Program-made: the position numbers and the translations under genes | Notes under the pieces: model-generated | What the model was told of the DNA's origin: nothing | Databases searched by the model: none | What the model saw: only the letters and a program-made list of their open reading frames with translations | IMG/VR virus record: IMGVR_UViG_3300014962_000531 | Span: 1-22,500 of that record | Source: a virus | Strand: one strand, 5' to 3' | DNA: 22,500 nucleotides | Shown here: positions 1 through 8,500 of the stretch, in pieces | Position numbering within the stretch: position 1 is the first letter of the stretch | Layout: the number at the start of each line of letters is the position of its first letter

Positions 1-98
1 CTATTGTTGTTTCTACAGTAGATAACAGCATCACTGCAAATATTGACGGTAAAGAATTAGTTTGGAATGAATCTAACCAATCATGGGAACAAATATAA
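1..98 (+). CDS. C-terminal end of an unidentified virion protein (partial)
   Basis: Reading from base 3, an open frame of 31 codons ends in TAA at 96-98, with the sequence ending in WNESNQSWEQI. The start lies upstream of the window, so length and domains are unknown. The residues are polar and beta-rich with two Trp, in keeping with the end of a tail or fibre protein like those that follow, but nothing identifies the family. Its last codons overlap a TATAAT sequence at 94-99. The gap to the next start is 33 bases. Confidence 0.6.
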   Translation, partial: IVVSTVDNSITANIDGKELVWNESNQSWEQI

Positions 99-119
99 TC
101 AGATCAAAACAATCTCTGA

Positions 120-125
120 TATAAT
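120..125 (+). promoter_or_regulatory. -10 box of a leaderless promoter for the gene at 132
   Basis: TATAAT ends 6 bases before the ATG at 132, and no Shine-Dalgarno lies between. With the usual -12 to -7 position of a -10 hexamer, transcription would start at the A of the ATG. No clear -35 box is seen. Confidence 0.55.
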
Positions 126-131
126 TTAATC

Positions 132-524
132 ATGGCATTTCCAGGTACATATAATATTTCTTATTACAAGGGTGATACTCTGGAGTTTAAGGTTTACCCC
201 AAAGATACTTCTGGTGCTACATTTAATCTTTCTCAATATGCCGTTCCAGTTTCTGAAACTACAGATCTTGGATATTTTACAATTTCTAACTATGCTGGCC
301 CCGAACAAACTGGAAACCCAAAAGTTACCATTGAGGGATACGCTGCAATTGAGGGTGACTATGTTATTTGTGCAATTACCCCAACTGCGGGGGCACTAAT
401 GAATGCAGGTACATCATATGTATATGACGTACAAATTAAAAAACAGTCTTCACCATATAACCTTGTCTATACATTACTTTCTGGTGCAATTACTGTAACC
501 GAAGAGGTTACCGAGGTAGCATAA
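132..524 (+). CDS. Small virion structural protein, beta-rich (130 aa)
   Basis: The product starts MAFPGTYNISYYKGDTLEF. It has alternating polar and hydrophobic segments typical of a single beta-sandwich domain such as those in baseplate-peripheral and tail-fibre adaptor proteins. No signal peptide, membrane helix or catalytic motif is visible. The start is the ATG six bases after a TATAAT box. Its stop (TAA, 522-524) overlaps the ATG of the next gene in TAATG, so the two are probably translationally coupled and may form adjacent parts of one structure. The role as a tail structural protein is inferred from position ahead of fibre genes; the exact family is not recognised. Confidence 0.75.
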   Translation: MAFPGTYNISYYKGDTLEFKVYPKDTSGATFNLSQYAVPVSETTDLGYFTISNYAGPEQTGNPKVTIEGYAAIEGDYVICAITPTAGALMNAGTSYVYDVQIKKQSSPYNLVYTLLSGAITVTEEVTEVA

Positions 525-1120
525 TGGTAGATAGTATCGTTTCAGTAGATACCGTCACAGTTACTGGTGGTCCATCAACAGTCAACGTACAACTTGATTT
601 TGGTCCAGAGGGACAACGAGGAAGCCTAATTTTGTATGGTCTTGGAAGGCCAACTGATCTAGGTGTTGTTTTTCCACAAACACCACAGCTACTAGACTGG
701 TATATTAATCTAGATACTAGTGATGAAGAGTATTTGTATATTTATCAATATGTAAATCGTGAAGGTAGTGATACTTGGGATCGTATTTTTAAAATTATTC
801 CAAATACATATAATACTAATCAGGTTGTGGCATTTGATAGTGGTGTGGGTACAGCAAATATTGCTGTTTCAAACACTACCCTCCCACTTTTAGCTAGTAA
901 TCCTAGTGTTAACGTTCACTTACAAATTGAGCAAACAGTAATAACGCCTTTTCCAATTGCTAGTAGTTTTATGTTTCCAGCAGAACCATCATTTGATCCA
1001 ATTACAAATCTGTACAGCCTTCCAATTACTGTTTTTGCTATGGAGTTTAATGCCGAAACACTTTCATGGCAAGCTGTAGATGGTAACAGAACGGTTCATT
1101 TCGGTATTAACGTGATATAA
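524..1120 (+). CDS. Virion-associated protein with a short collagen-like GPEGQRG motif (198 aa)
   Basis: The frame overlaps the previous stop by one base and has its own ribosome binding site, GAGGT at 513-517, six bases before the ATG. Near residues 27-32 there is a single GPEGQRG stretch, a collagen-like signature that often occurs in phage fibre and baseplate-associated proteins. The rest is beta-rich with acidic and aromatic patches (for example LDTSDEEYLYIYQYV). There are no transmembrane segments or enzyme motifs. It ends in the sequence ATATAA, so its stop codon lies inside a TATAAT box at 1116-1121. Function unknown; a structural or fibre-attachment role is inferred from the neighbourhood. 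Confidence 0.7.
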   Translation: MVDSIVSVDTVTVTGGPSTVNVQLDFGPEGQRGSLILYGLGRPTDLGVVFPQTPQLLDWYINLDTSDEEYLYIYQYVNREGSDTWDRIFKIIPNTYNTNQVVAFDSGVGTANIAVSNTTLPLLASNPSVNVHLQIEQTVITPFPIASSFMFPAEPSFDPITNLYSLPITVFAMEFNAETLSWQAVDGNRTVHFGINVI

Positions 1121-1140
1121 TTGCCTTGGTGATTAATTAA

Positions 1141-1971
1141 ATGACTGTTGATATTAACGGGGGTACCGCTGGACCATTCAATACAAAAATTCCGCTATTA
1201 AGCGACAATGCTGATATTCAAACAGCACTTCGTGTGTATCACTATGGTTCTGATACAACAAATCCAAGCCCACTGCCATCTGAATCAATTGCAGGGCACC
1301 TAACTACTCTTACAGACAATAAGGTTAATATTCCAGTTATTATTTCTGGTGCAGGAACAAACTTAAACAATTACATTACAACTGGATCATATCACCAAGC
1401 AAGTACATCTAATGCTAGAAGTGGTACATCTAATTACCCAACAGCACCAGATGGTTATCAGTATGCAGGTATGTTAGAGGTTCTTGTAGAAGGTGGCGTT
1501 ATTTATCAAACCTATACAATGGCCGATGGAATTAATAATAAATATTGGCGTATTAAGTTTGCTGGTACATGGAGTGCATGGAAAACCTCAACAGACCAAA
1601 TTACTGGTTCAGCATCAACAATTGCAACAGCAAACGTAACAGCAAACCGTGCACTAATTTCTGGGGCAGGGCAAAAAGTAGAAGTAAGTGCAGTAACATC
1701 TACAGAACTTGCAACACTATCTGGAATTAATACAACTGGTGGAGTAACCATTCAAGATCAATTTACAACTGCAGCTTCAACAACAGCAACAAATCTTACC
1801 AACGGACTTGCAACAAAACCAACACAACAAATTGGCTATAAAGATACTGGAACAACCGCAATTGGTGGAAATACTACTAAAAAGATTGTTATTGCATCCC
1901 CAAACTCAGGAGGAACGGCTCCCAATGCTTCCGGATACACCGCTTCTGAGGGCGACATCTGGTTGTGGTGA
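1141..1971 (+). CDS. Tail fibre protein with a pyocin-knob domain (276 aa)
   Basis: Residues about 70-150 look like a pyocin-knob domain: a Gly/Ser/Thr start, YPTAPDGYQYAGMLEVLVEG, a YQTYT strand and the closing motif WRIKFAGTWSAWK. This small beta domain is known from R-pyocin and phage fibres, where it sits along the shaft before the receptor-binding tip. The N-terminal 60 residues are likely a docking part. Residues 150-230 are a Ser/Thr/Ala-rich shaft. The C-terminus (SPNSGGTAPNASGYTASEGD) is Gly-rich. GGTGAT at 1128-1133, seven bases before the ATG, is a weak ribosome binding site; a TATAAT box lies at 1116-1121. It probably forms trimeric fibre protein in the tail tip; the receptor is unknown. 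Confidence 0.8.
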   Translation: MTVDINGGTAGPFNTKIPLLSDNADIQTALRVYHYGSDTTNPSPLPSESIAGHLTTLTDNKVNIPVIISGAGTNLNNYITTGSYHQASTSNARSGTSNYPTAPDGYQYAGMLEVLVEGGVIYQTYTMADGINNKYWRIKFAGTWSAWKTSTDQITGSASTIATANVTANRALISGAGQKVEVSAVTSTELATLSGINTTGGVTIQDQFTTAASTTATNLTNGLATKPTQQIGYKDTGTTAIGGNTTKKIVIASPNSGGTAPNASGYTASEGDIWLW

Positions 1972-1976
1972 TATAA

Positions 1977-3482
1977 ATGGCAACACAAAGTCAGGGATAT
2001 AACAATACTGCTTCTTACACTGATTATGACTATTCTTATGTTTATCAGGATAAAGTAGGTTTCCCGACTGGCCGCACGGATCGTGACGGTAGTCAACCGG
2101 TTCGTGTTGTTTCTGTCGGTGGTGGTTATTCTTCTACCACCTCTTACTGGCGTATTGTCTATGCTGGTGTTGAGACTGGCGGGCCATACACTTTCAGTTC
2201 GTCTGGTAGCACGATGCAGGTGCGACAATATAACAGTGGCACTGCTCGAATGTATTTTGGCCGTAATACTAATGCTTCAGGTTATGTTTATGATCCGGGT
2301 GATGGTCAACCTTATCAGGCTGGTGCGCTTTCGTATTCAATGAATTATCAGGTTGTTGCAAATGCACCAGCCTCAGCCTCAGCGTCAAGATCAGTTAGAA
2401 ATGTTACAGTAACTTGTACTGCACCAACAGCAAACAATGCAACACCAAATGAATTTGGCGATGGAACTATTAGTGACTATAAAGTTCAATATAGAAGTGC
2501 TTCATCTGCTGCTGGATTGTCTTCTGCTGCTTGGGGTAATGAACAAACAATGTCTTCAAGATCGTATACTTATACTTCACTTACAGGAAATACATATTAT
2601 GAATTTAGAACATATGCTGTAAATGAAGTTGGAAATAGTGCTGCAACACTTACATCACAAATATATGTTCCAACAACTCCTAGTGCACCAACCGGTGTTA
2701 CGGCATCTGCAAACAATACAGATTCACAAAAAATAGATATTTCTTGGACAGCACCATCAAATGGTGGGGCAACTATTACCCAATATGATGTTTATCGAGA
2801 CGGTGTTTCTGGAGTAGGAACACTAATTAGTAGTGTTACTGGAAATCCAGCTGCTACATCAACAACAGATACTACAGCAACAATTGGAACTAGTCATACA
2901 TATTATGTTTATGCATATAATGAAATAGGTTGGGGTCCTGTTTCAACATCATCTGGATCAGTAACAGTTCCTGGGGCACCATCTGCACCAACTTTTGGCA
3001 GCAATCCTCCTAGCAAAGTTGGAAGAAATGTTACAGTTTCTGTAACAGCAAATGCAAATGCATACGGAAAAACAATTTCTGGATATTATGTTCAGTATCA
3101 ATATGCATCAACATCTGGGGGTACCTATAGTGCTTGGTCTACACCAGTTGCAATGACGCTTTCTGGAGGAAACTATTCCTACACTTATAGTCTTATGACA
3201 CCAGCACTTTGGTATAAGTTTAGGGTATATGCCTATAATTCAATTATAAATAATTCATCTGGAACACGTACATATTATCCACATAATAATCTTACATATA
3301 CCGCAAACTTTTCACCGTCATCTACTGGAACTACGGCAATATTTGTTTCATCTGGTGGAAAAAGGTATACAGGAACAACCTGGCAACCAACAGAAATTGC
3401 TAAAAGATACAACGGTTCTTCTTGGGTAGATATTACAATTGCCAAACGTTTTGATGGTACAAACTGGGTTGATTTGACTTAG
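1977..3482 (+). CDS. Minor tail protein with three fibronectin type III domains (501 aa)
   Basis: After a Tyr/Ser-rich N-terminal region (1-125) there are three FnIII-like domains at about 128-232, 234-332 and 334-440. They show the expected PSAPTGVTASANN start, SWTAPSNGGATITQYDVYR core and YYVYAYNEIGWGP end. FnIII modules are frequent in phage tail tips and are thought to bind surface carbohydrate. The C-terminus (460-501) holds three short repeats, each with aromatic-Gly-Trp spacing: KRYTGTTWQP, KRYNGSSWVD, KRFDGTNWVD. GGTGAT at 1967-1972, overlapping the previous stop, gives a ribosome binding site four bases before the ATG. Bases 1977-2350 are richer in G and C than the rest, suggesting a joined origin. 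Confidence 0.85.
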   Translation: MATQSQGYNNTASYTDYDYSYVYQDKVGFPTGRTDRDGSQPVRVVSVGGGYSSTTSYWRIVYAGVETGGPYTFSSSGSTMQVRQYNSGTARMYFGRNTNASGYVYDPGDGQPYQAGALSYSMNYQVVANAPASASASRSVRNVTVTCTAPTANNATPNEFGDGTISDYKVQYRSASSAAGLSSAAWGNEQTMSSRSYTYTSLTGNTYYEFRTYAVNEVGNSAATLTSQIYVPTTPSAPTGVTASANNTDSQKIDISWTAPSNGGATITQYDVYRDGVSGVGTLISSVTGNPAATSTTDTTATIGTSHTYYVYAYNEIGWGPVSTSSGSVTVPGAPSAPTFGSNPPSKVGRNVTVSVTANANAYGKTISGYYVQYQYASTSGGTYSAWSTPVAMTLSGGNYSYTYSLMTPALWYKFRVYAYNSIINNSSGTRTYYPHNNLTYTANFSPSSTGTTAIFVSSGGKRYTGTTWQPTEIAKRYNGSSWVDITIAKRFDGTNWVDLT

Positions 3483-3502
3483 TTTTAAAACGCATGGTAT
3501 CC

Positions 3503-3508
3503 TAGAAT
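3503..3508 (+). promoter_or_regulatory. Possible -10 box for the lysis genes
   Basis: TAGAAT lies in the 55-base gap before the NlpC/P60 gene. Transcription from near 3515 would leave a leader that contains the ribosome binding site at 3526-3533. No convincing -35 box. Weak evidence on its own. Confidence 0.3.
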
Positions 3509-3525
3509 CTCACAAAATTTTTTGC

Positions 3526-3533
3526 GAGGTGAT
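3526..3533 (+). promoter_or_regulatory. Ribosome binding site that decides the NlpC/P60 start
   Basis: GAGGTGAT is an eight-base complement to the 16S rRNA 3' end. A GTG at 3529 and an ATG at 3532 lie inside or against this sequence and cannot be used efficiently. The in-frame ATG at 3538 is well spaced, so it is the likely start. Confidence 0.75.
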
Positions 3534-3537
3534 GACT

Positions 3538-4074
3538 ATGTTATCTTTTATAATTTCAAATTTATTAATTATTCCCAGTATTGTGATGGGATCGGTATCT
3601 CCTTATACCGCTGATATTGTGCAGGAACCAAAGGAGATTAAATCACAGACCTTATTTTCTTTTGGTTATGTTGAACCAGAAAATCGTGATAGTGTTCAAT
3701 CTGCTATGCAATTAACAGCAAATACATACTATGCTTTTGATGCTGCAACAGATGGAATTGTCGGAACAGCTATGAGTTTGCGTGGAGTTCCATATGTCTT
3801 TGCTGGATCAGCCCCATCTGGATTTGATTGTTCTGGATTTACTGCATATGTTTATGGGAAAAATGGAATCCAGCTTCCACATTCTGCTAGCGCACAGGCT
3901 GGCATGGGGATAGTCGTATCTGAAGATCAGGCAACACCAGGAGATTTAGTTTATATGCCAGGACATATTGGTATTTGGTTAGCTCCTGGTGTAATGATTG
4001 ACTCTGCTGAATATGGAACTGTTGTAGATGTTAGAAAAATTTGGGGCACACCTCAAATTATTCATATTGGCTAA
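3538..4074 (+). CDS. NlpC/P60 peptidoglycan endopeptidase with N-terminal hydrophobic segment (178 aa)
   Basis: The C-terminal half is an NlpC/P60 cysteine peptidase: catalytic Cys98 in GFDCSGF, His143 in PGHIGIW and an acidic residue, Asp155, at the third catalytic position (Glu in mycobacterial RipA). These enzymes cut the D-iso-Glu to diaminopimelate bond in peptide stems. The conserved GxPYVFAG and ATPGDLVYMPGH motifs are present. Residues 1-19 are hydrophobic (MLSFIISNLLIIPSIVMG) but lack the usual positive charges, so this is either a weak Sec signal or a signal-anchor. A spacer of about 50 residues follows. The gene lies 30 bases before the M23 lysin gene, so a lysis role is most likely; a tail-tip cell-wall hydrolase is the alternative. 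Confidence 0.88.
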   Translation: MLSFIISNLLIIPSIVMGSVSPYTADIVQEPKEIKSQTLFSFGYVEPENRDSVQSAMQLTANTYYAFDAATDGIVGTAMSLRGVPYVFAGSAPSGFDCSGFTAYVYGKNGIQLPHSASAQAGMGIVVSEDQATPGDLVYMPGHIGIWLAPGVMIDSAEYGTVVDVRKIWGTPQIIHIG

Positions 4075-4079
4075 TGTGT

Positions 4080-4098
4080 TATAATTTAGTTTGAGGAG
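4080..4098 (+). promoter_or_regulatory. -10 box and ribosome binding site of the M23 lysin gene
   Basis: TATAAT at 4080-4085 is followed by a short leader with GAGGAG at 4093-4098, six bases before the ATG at 4105. Unlike the fibre genes, this promoter would give a transcript with a conventional Shine-Dalgarno. No recognisable -35 box. Confidence 0.5.
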
Positions 4099-4104
4099 AT
4101 TTTT

Positions 4105-5505
4105 ATGAGACATCCTAGCGATTATAGATACGATTCCAGCGACCCATTTGGTGCAACCGCTGGACGACGTTACCCACATACGGGTTCAGATTATTTTGCA
4201 CCTACAGGAAGCCCTGTTTATGCCATTGCTAATGGTGTAATTAACCACATTGGTGAGACATCATACAATGGCAAGACTGTGATGCAATCCATTGACGGCC
4301 ACGGTCTCAACGCGGCATATCTTCATCTTTCAAACAACTCTGTGGTTGGCGATGGCCAGCGTGTAAGCGAAGGTCAGATTATTGGATATTCTGGTAACTC
4401 AGGTTCTAATTCACTTGGTCCACACCTTCATATCACCATTTCTAACGGTGCAGCTTATGATGGTTTGGGTGCAAAGATTGATCCATATGCTTTTATTACA
4501 TCTAATGGTGCAACTCAATCAGGTTCTGGTGGAGGTAATGCATCTGTTAAGGAATATCAGGCACTTCTTAATAACTTTGGTTATGGTCTGGCAGTTGATG
4601 GTGACCACGGTCCTAAGACAAGTGCTGCTGTACGTGATTTTCAATCAAAGCATGGTCTTGTGGTCGATGGTATCGTTGGACCACAAACACTTGGTGCACT
4701 TAAGGCTGGTCCTTCAACAGGTCTAGCAGTTGACGGAGATTTTGGTCCAGCTACAAAGAAAGCATTGCAACGAGCACTTGGTGTTGCAGATGATGGAAAC
4801 TTTGGTCCAATTTCTACCCGTGCACTTCAGGCATTTCTTGGAATTGACCAAGACGGGGATTGGGGTCCAGCGACATCTCGTGCACTCCAGGGGTTTTTGG
4901 GTGTTGCACAAGATGGAGATTTTGGTCCTGCATCAACACGTGCACTACAAGAGCGTTTGAATGCTGGCACCTTTACAAAACCAGCACCAGTGGTGCCCCC
5001 AAAAGAAGAAGTCGCACCAGAGCCAACTCCAGTACCAGAAGTAAAACCAGAAAATCCAGTACAGGAAGAAAAACCAAAACCAGAAGTAACCGAACCACCA
5101 GCAGAAGCGGTGGGCGGAATAAACAACGAAAAACCAAAGGAGGATAACATGCCAGAGCCAGAAAAGACATATGCAGTTACAGCTGAGCAATGGGCAGAGA
5201 TCCAGAATAAAGTTGACAACATGCCAGTCGATGATGAAGATAACCTTCGTCAGTATGATCTTGCATCAGTTAGCTTCTGGAACTATGCTGGTGAGCGTGT
5301 CATTAAGACATTTGCTATGACATTTGCATCAATGCTTAGCACTACAGGTGCAGTTGTTGTTACAGCACCAAATACAGCTAATGTATTTGCAGAAATTGGT
5401 TGGTGGTACATTCTAAGTGTTGCAGGTGTTTCTGCACTTACATCACTTCTAGTGGCACTATCATCGTTCCGTAATATTGTAACTATTAAAAAGAAAAAGA
5501 AGTAA
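4105..5505 (+). CDS. M23 metallopeptidase endolysin with peptidoglycan-binding repeats, fused to a holin (466 aa)
   Basis: Residues 20-130 are an M23 (LytM-like) zinc peptidase: His25 and Asp29 in HTGSD, His74 in YLHL, and the HxH pair His107/His109 in PHLHI. Residues 148-200 are a full PG_binding_1 domain. Residues 209-288 are four exact-period 20-residue repeats of the form DGDFGPATxRALQxxLGVA. A Pro/Glu/Lys-rich linker fills 289-347. The C-terminus resembles r1t-like actinophage holins: FWNYAGERVIKTFAMTFAS, a second hydrophobic helix at about 433-455 and a five-Lys tail. Such holins are normally separate genes. A strong internal start at 5149 (codon 349) suggests a separate holin is made too. 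A rho-independent terminator follows. Confidence 0.88.
   Translation: MRHPSDYRYDSSDPFGATAGRRYPHTGSDYFAPTGSPVYAIANGVINHIGETSYNGKTVMQSIDGHGLNAAYLHLSNNSVVGDGQRVSEGQIIGYSGNSGSNSLGPHLHITISNGAAYDGLGAKIDPYAFITSNGATQSGSGGGNASVKEYQALLNNFGYGLAVDGDHGPKTSAAVRDFQSKHGLVVDGIVGPQTLGALKAGPSTGLAVDGDFGPATKKALQRALGVADDGNFGPISTRALQAFLGIDQDGDWGPATSRALQGFLGVAQDGDFGPASTRALQERLNAGTFTKPAPVVPPKEEVAPEPTPVPEVKPENPVQEEKPKPEVTEPPAEAVGGINNEKPKEDNMPEPEKTYAVTAEQWAEIQNKVDNMPVDDEDNLRQYDLASVSFWNYAGERVIKTFAMTFASMLSTTGAVVVTAPNTANVFAEIGWWYILSVAGVSALTSLLVALSSFRNIVTIKKKKK
4729..4968 (+). repeat. Four tandem 60-base repeats encoding short peptidoglycan-binding units
   Basis: Asp-Gly pairs recur at residues 210, 230, 250 and 270 of the lysin, exactly 20 residues apart, each followed by xxGPxxxxALQ. 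The DNA copies have diverged at third positions, so the array is not a recent slippage product. Each unit corresponds to roughly the second half of a PG_binding_1 domain. Confidence 0.85.
5136..5143 (+). promoter_or_regulatory. Internal ribosome binding site for a separately made holin
   Basis: AAAGGAGG lies inside the lysin gene, five bases before an in-frame ATG at 5149. It is stronger than the gene's own GAGGAG. The encoded residues here (KPKED) sit in a linker where sequence is free to vary. Confidence 0.75.
5149..5505 (+). CDS. Nested in-frame holin, r1t-like (118 aa)
   Basis: Starting at the internal ATG (codon 349 of the lysin) the product would be MPEPEKTYAVTAEQWAEI and onward: an acidic soluble part of about 40 residues, then the conserved NYAGERVIKTFA motif leading into a first hydrophobic helix (about residues 51-71), a second helix (about 85-107) and a basic KKKKK end. 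Size, two-helix layout and charged tail are those of phage holins, which open the membrane to release or activate lysins. The ribosome binding site at 5136-5143 supports independent translation. That this product is made is inference; the holin resemblance itself is well supported. Confidence 0.7.
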   Translation: MPEPEKTYAVTAEQWAEIQNKVDNMPVDDEDNLRQYDLASVSFWNYAGERVIKTFAMTFASMLSTTGAVVVTAPNTANVFAEIGWWYILSVAGVSALTSLLVALSSFRNIVTIKKKKK

Positions 5506-5518
5506 GTAGAGGCATTTT

Positions 5519-5548
5519 AATACCCCCAGTTACGGCTGGGGGTATTTT
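5519..5548 (+). terminator. Rho-independent terminator after the lysis genes
   Basis: AATACCCCCAG pairs with CTGGGGGTATT across the six-base loop TTACGG, giving an 11 bp stem with five G-C pairs in a row, followed by TT (with the stem end, TTTT). The upstream side carries TTTTAA, so it may also act on the other strand. It separates the lysis genes from the fibre region. Confidence 0.9.
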
Positions 5549-5571
5549 GCTATATCTACCAAAATAAACAT

Positions 5572-5592
5572 TATGATATCATTAATTAGGAG
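5572..5592 (+). promoter_or_regulatory. Possible promoter and ribosome binding site for the long fibre gene
   Basis: Directly after the terminator a new promoter is expected. TATGAT at 5572-5577 is a candidate -10, with a poor TTGCTA -35 at 5547-5552 (19-base spacing). AGGAG at 5588-5592 lies four bases before the ATG at 5597 and chooses that start over the ATG at 5573, which has no ribosome binding site. Confidence 0.45.
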
Positions 5593-5596
5593 ACTT

Positions 5597-8500
5597 ATGC
5601 TTACAAGAATGCTGCAACGCCGTGGTACAACGGCACAATGGGAAGACGTAAAAAGTACCCTAATTCTTTCTTCTGGTGAAATTGGTATCATTTTTGATGA
5701 CCCAGATTTAGGAAATAATGGTAAGTTTAAGGTTGGAGACGGTGTTACCGTCTGGGAAGACCTTAGTTTTTATCTTAAAGATGATGATAATGCAGATATT
5801 TATGCAAAACTTATTGCAACACAAACTTTTACTGGAACACAGGTTTTAACACCAGCAAATGCTGTATCTGTTCCACTGGTAATTTCTGGTGCTGGATCGC
5901 AGTCAGCAAATTTGCAGGTATGGAGAAATAGCTCAGAAGTAGTAAAAGCATCAGTTAGTTATGATGGATTGATTACTGGTAATGGTGGTGTTTTTAATGC
6001 TAACGTAAGTCTTGCTGGAAATAAAGTTACCAATCTTGGAGCACCAACATCAGATCAAGATGCAGCAAATAAGCTATATGTAGATGATGCAATTGCGGGT
6101 CTTGCATGGAAGGCACCAGTTAATCTTATTTCAGCATCAGGTCTTAACACATACATCAATGTTCCACTTACTGGTTCTGGTGGAACAATAGTTCTTGACG
6201 GACATACTGCTCTTACAGATACCCATAATGGTTATAGGCTTTTACTTCTTGCACAAACTACTACTTCTGACAATGGTATTTATGTATATAATCAAACAGG
6301 CGGAACATATACATTAACTCGTGCAACAGACTCAGACTCTTATACAGAACTTAAAGGAGCATCTGTATTTGTTGAAGAAGGAACAAATTATGGAACATCT
6401 TCCTGGGTACAAACAAATCATTACCTAACTTCATTTTCTGGACAAAACTGGGTACAGTTTAATGGTGCATCTCAAATCACTGCGGGTACTGGTTTAACAA
6501 AAACGGGTAATACTGTAAATGCTATTGGCACAACTGATCGTATTACAGCAAATGCAGATTCAATTGATATTGCTTCTACTTATGTTGGACAGACTTCTAT
6601 TACTACCCTCGGAACTGTGGCAACTGGTACATGGAATGCAGATACAATTTCGGTGGGTAAGGGTGGAACAAACATTACATCATACACTACTGGTGATCTT
6701 TTATATGCTAGTGGAACAACACAACTTTCTAAACTTACTGCTGGTACAGCAAACTATACATTGCTTTCTGGTGGTGCAGGTACAGCACCATCATGGGGTC
6801 AAGTTGTAACAGCATCACTTGCAAATGCATCAAACACAACAACTGGTGTCACATATGCAAAGATGCAATATGTTTCGGCACAGTACAAAGTACTTGGTAG
6901 AATTTCCAGCGGTAGCGGTGTAGTTGAAGAATTATCAGCAGACAACCTTATTACAATGCTTAATACTGGTACATCAACTATTAGTGCCAACAGACTAACA
7001 TCATCTTCTGGAAGCAACTATGGAACATCAACAGATGCCGCACGTAAAGACCACACCCACACAATTGATGATCTTTCTGATGTAATTATTACTGGAACAC
7101 CTGCATCTAGACAGGTTATTAAATACAATGGAACAAACTGGGTAAACGAGCTACCATCTGGTGGTATTTCAATTGGAGCAACCTCTCCATCAAGTCCTGC
7201 TGCAGGTGATGCATGGTTTGACTCAACTGATGGTTCACTATATGTTTACTATGATGATTCCACAAACCGTCCATCTGGAACTAACTTAATTACAAACCCC
7301 AGTTTTGAAACTAACGCTACAAGCTGGTCTGGCACAAATGCCACGGTAGCACAAAGCTCAGCACAATACTATATTGGTACCAAATCAATGCTAGTAACAC
7401 CATCAACTACAACTGGTAAAGCATCATTTACTGCTACAACAGTAAATGGAACTACATATAGGTTCTCGGCATATGTTTTTTCTACAATTAATAAAAATCT
7501 TCGTGTAAGCATTACATCACCAGCCACTAATGGAACAACTACAGCCGTTACATATAACACGTGGACACGTCTTGATGTATCGTTTGTAGCTAACGGAACA
7601 TCAACTACAGTAAATATTGAAAGCATTGACTCTACAGATGCATTTTATGTTGATGCAGTAATGCTTGAAGCTTCGGCCACTCTCAATGATTATTTTGATG
7701 GTTCATCACTTAATTCAAACTGGGTTGGAACAGCACATGCTTCAACATCATCAACATCTGGCGGACAAACAAAACAATGGGTTCAGGTACGTGCTAACTC
7801 AGCACTTGAAGCCACTATCCTTACCCGTATGTCGGCGGTAGAGTCAAGAGCAACTAACCTAGAAGCAGCTAACCCAGTAGTTGTTACATCACAAGCTGCA
7901 CGTTCTGCTATATTCCCATCACCAGTACAAGGTAATACAGTATTCCGATCTGACCTAGGCTACATGGAACGTTACTACGCAGCATATGATGCTGTAACCA
8001 ATCCATCAGGAACTACTGGTACTGTAGGGTGGTATGAGTATCGTGGTGGAGCACCACTGAGTAGTAATTATATTATCAATGGTGCCTTCGATAACTGGCA
8101 ACGTGGAACTACCTCAACACAAGTAGATGCATATGGATCTGCAGATAGATGGGTATTCAAAGGCGTTCTTGCAAGACAAACTTTTACACCAGGAACATCG
8201 CCATCTGGGTCATCAACATATTATGCAAATTTGTCATGGTCATCAACATATCAATACATGAGTCAAAGAGTTGAGGATATTTCTCTTATGGCTGGGAAAA
8301 CGGTTACATTTAGTTTTTACGCAAAGTCTTCTACCACTACGACTGTATATCCGAGAATTGTAAGAAATTATGGTACTGGTGGTTCTACTCAAGAAGAATT
8401 AGTTTTTGCAACCACTCCAATTACAATTTCATCTTCATGGAATAGATATTTTTATACATATACCATTCCATCACTATCTGGAAAAACTTTGGGTTCAAAA

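Noticed and set aside
4827-5222. Long minus-strand reading frames opposite the lysin gene
   Set aside because: They mirror the repeated Gly/Pro-rich codons of the lysin, have odd Ser/Trp-rich composition and no ribosome binding sites.
5573-5596. An earlier ATG for the long fibre gene
   Set aside because: No ribosome binding site; AGGAG lies before the ATG at 5597, and the Mtd-like N-terminal pattern begins there.
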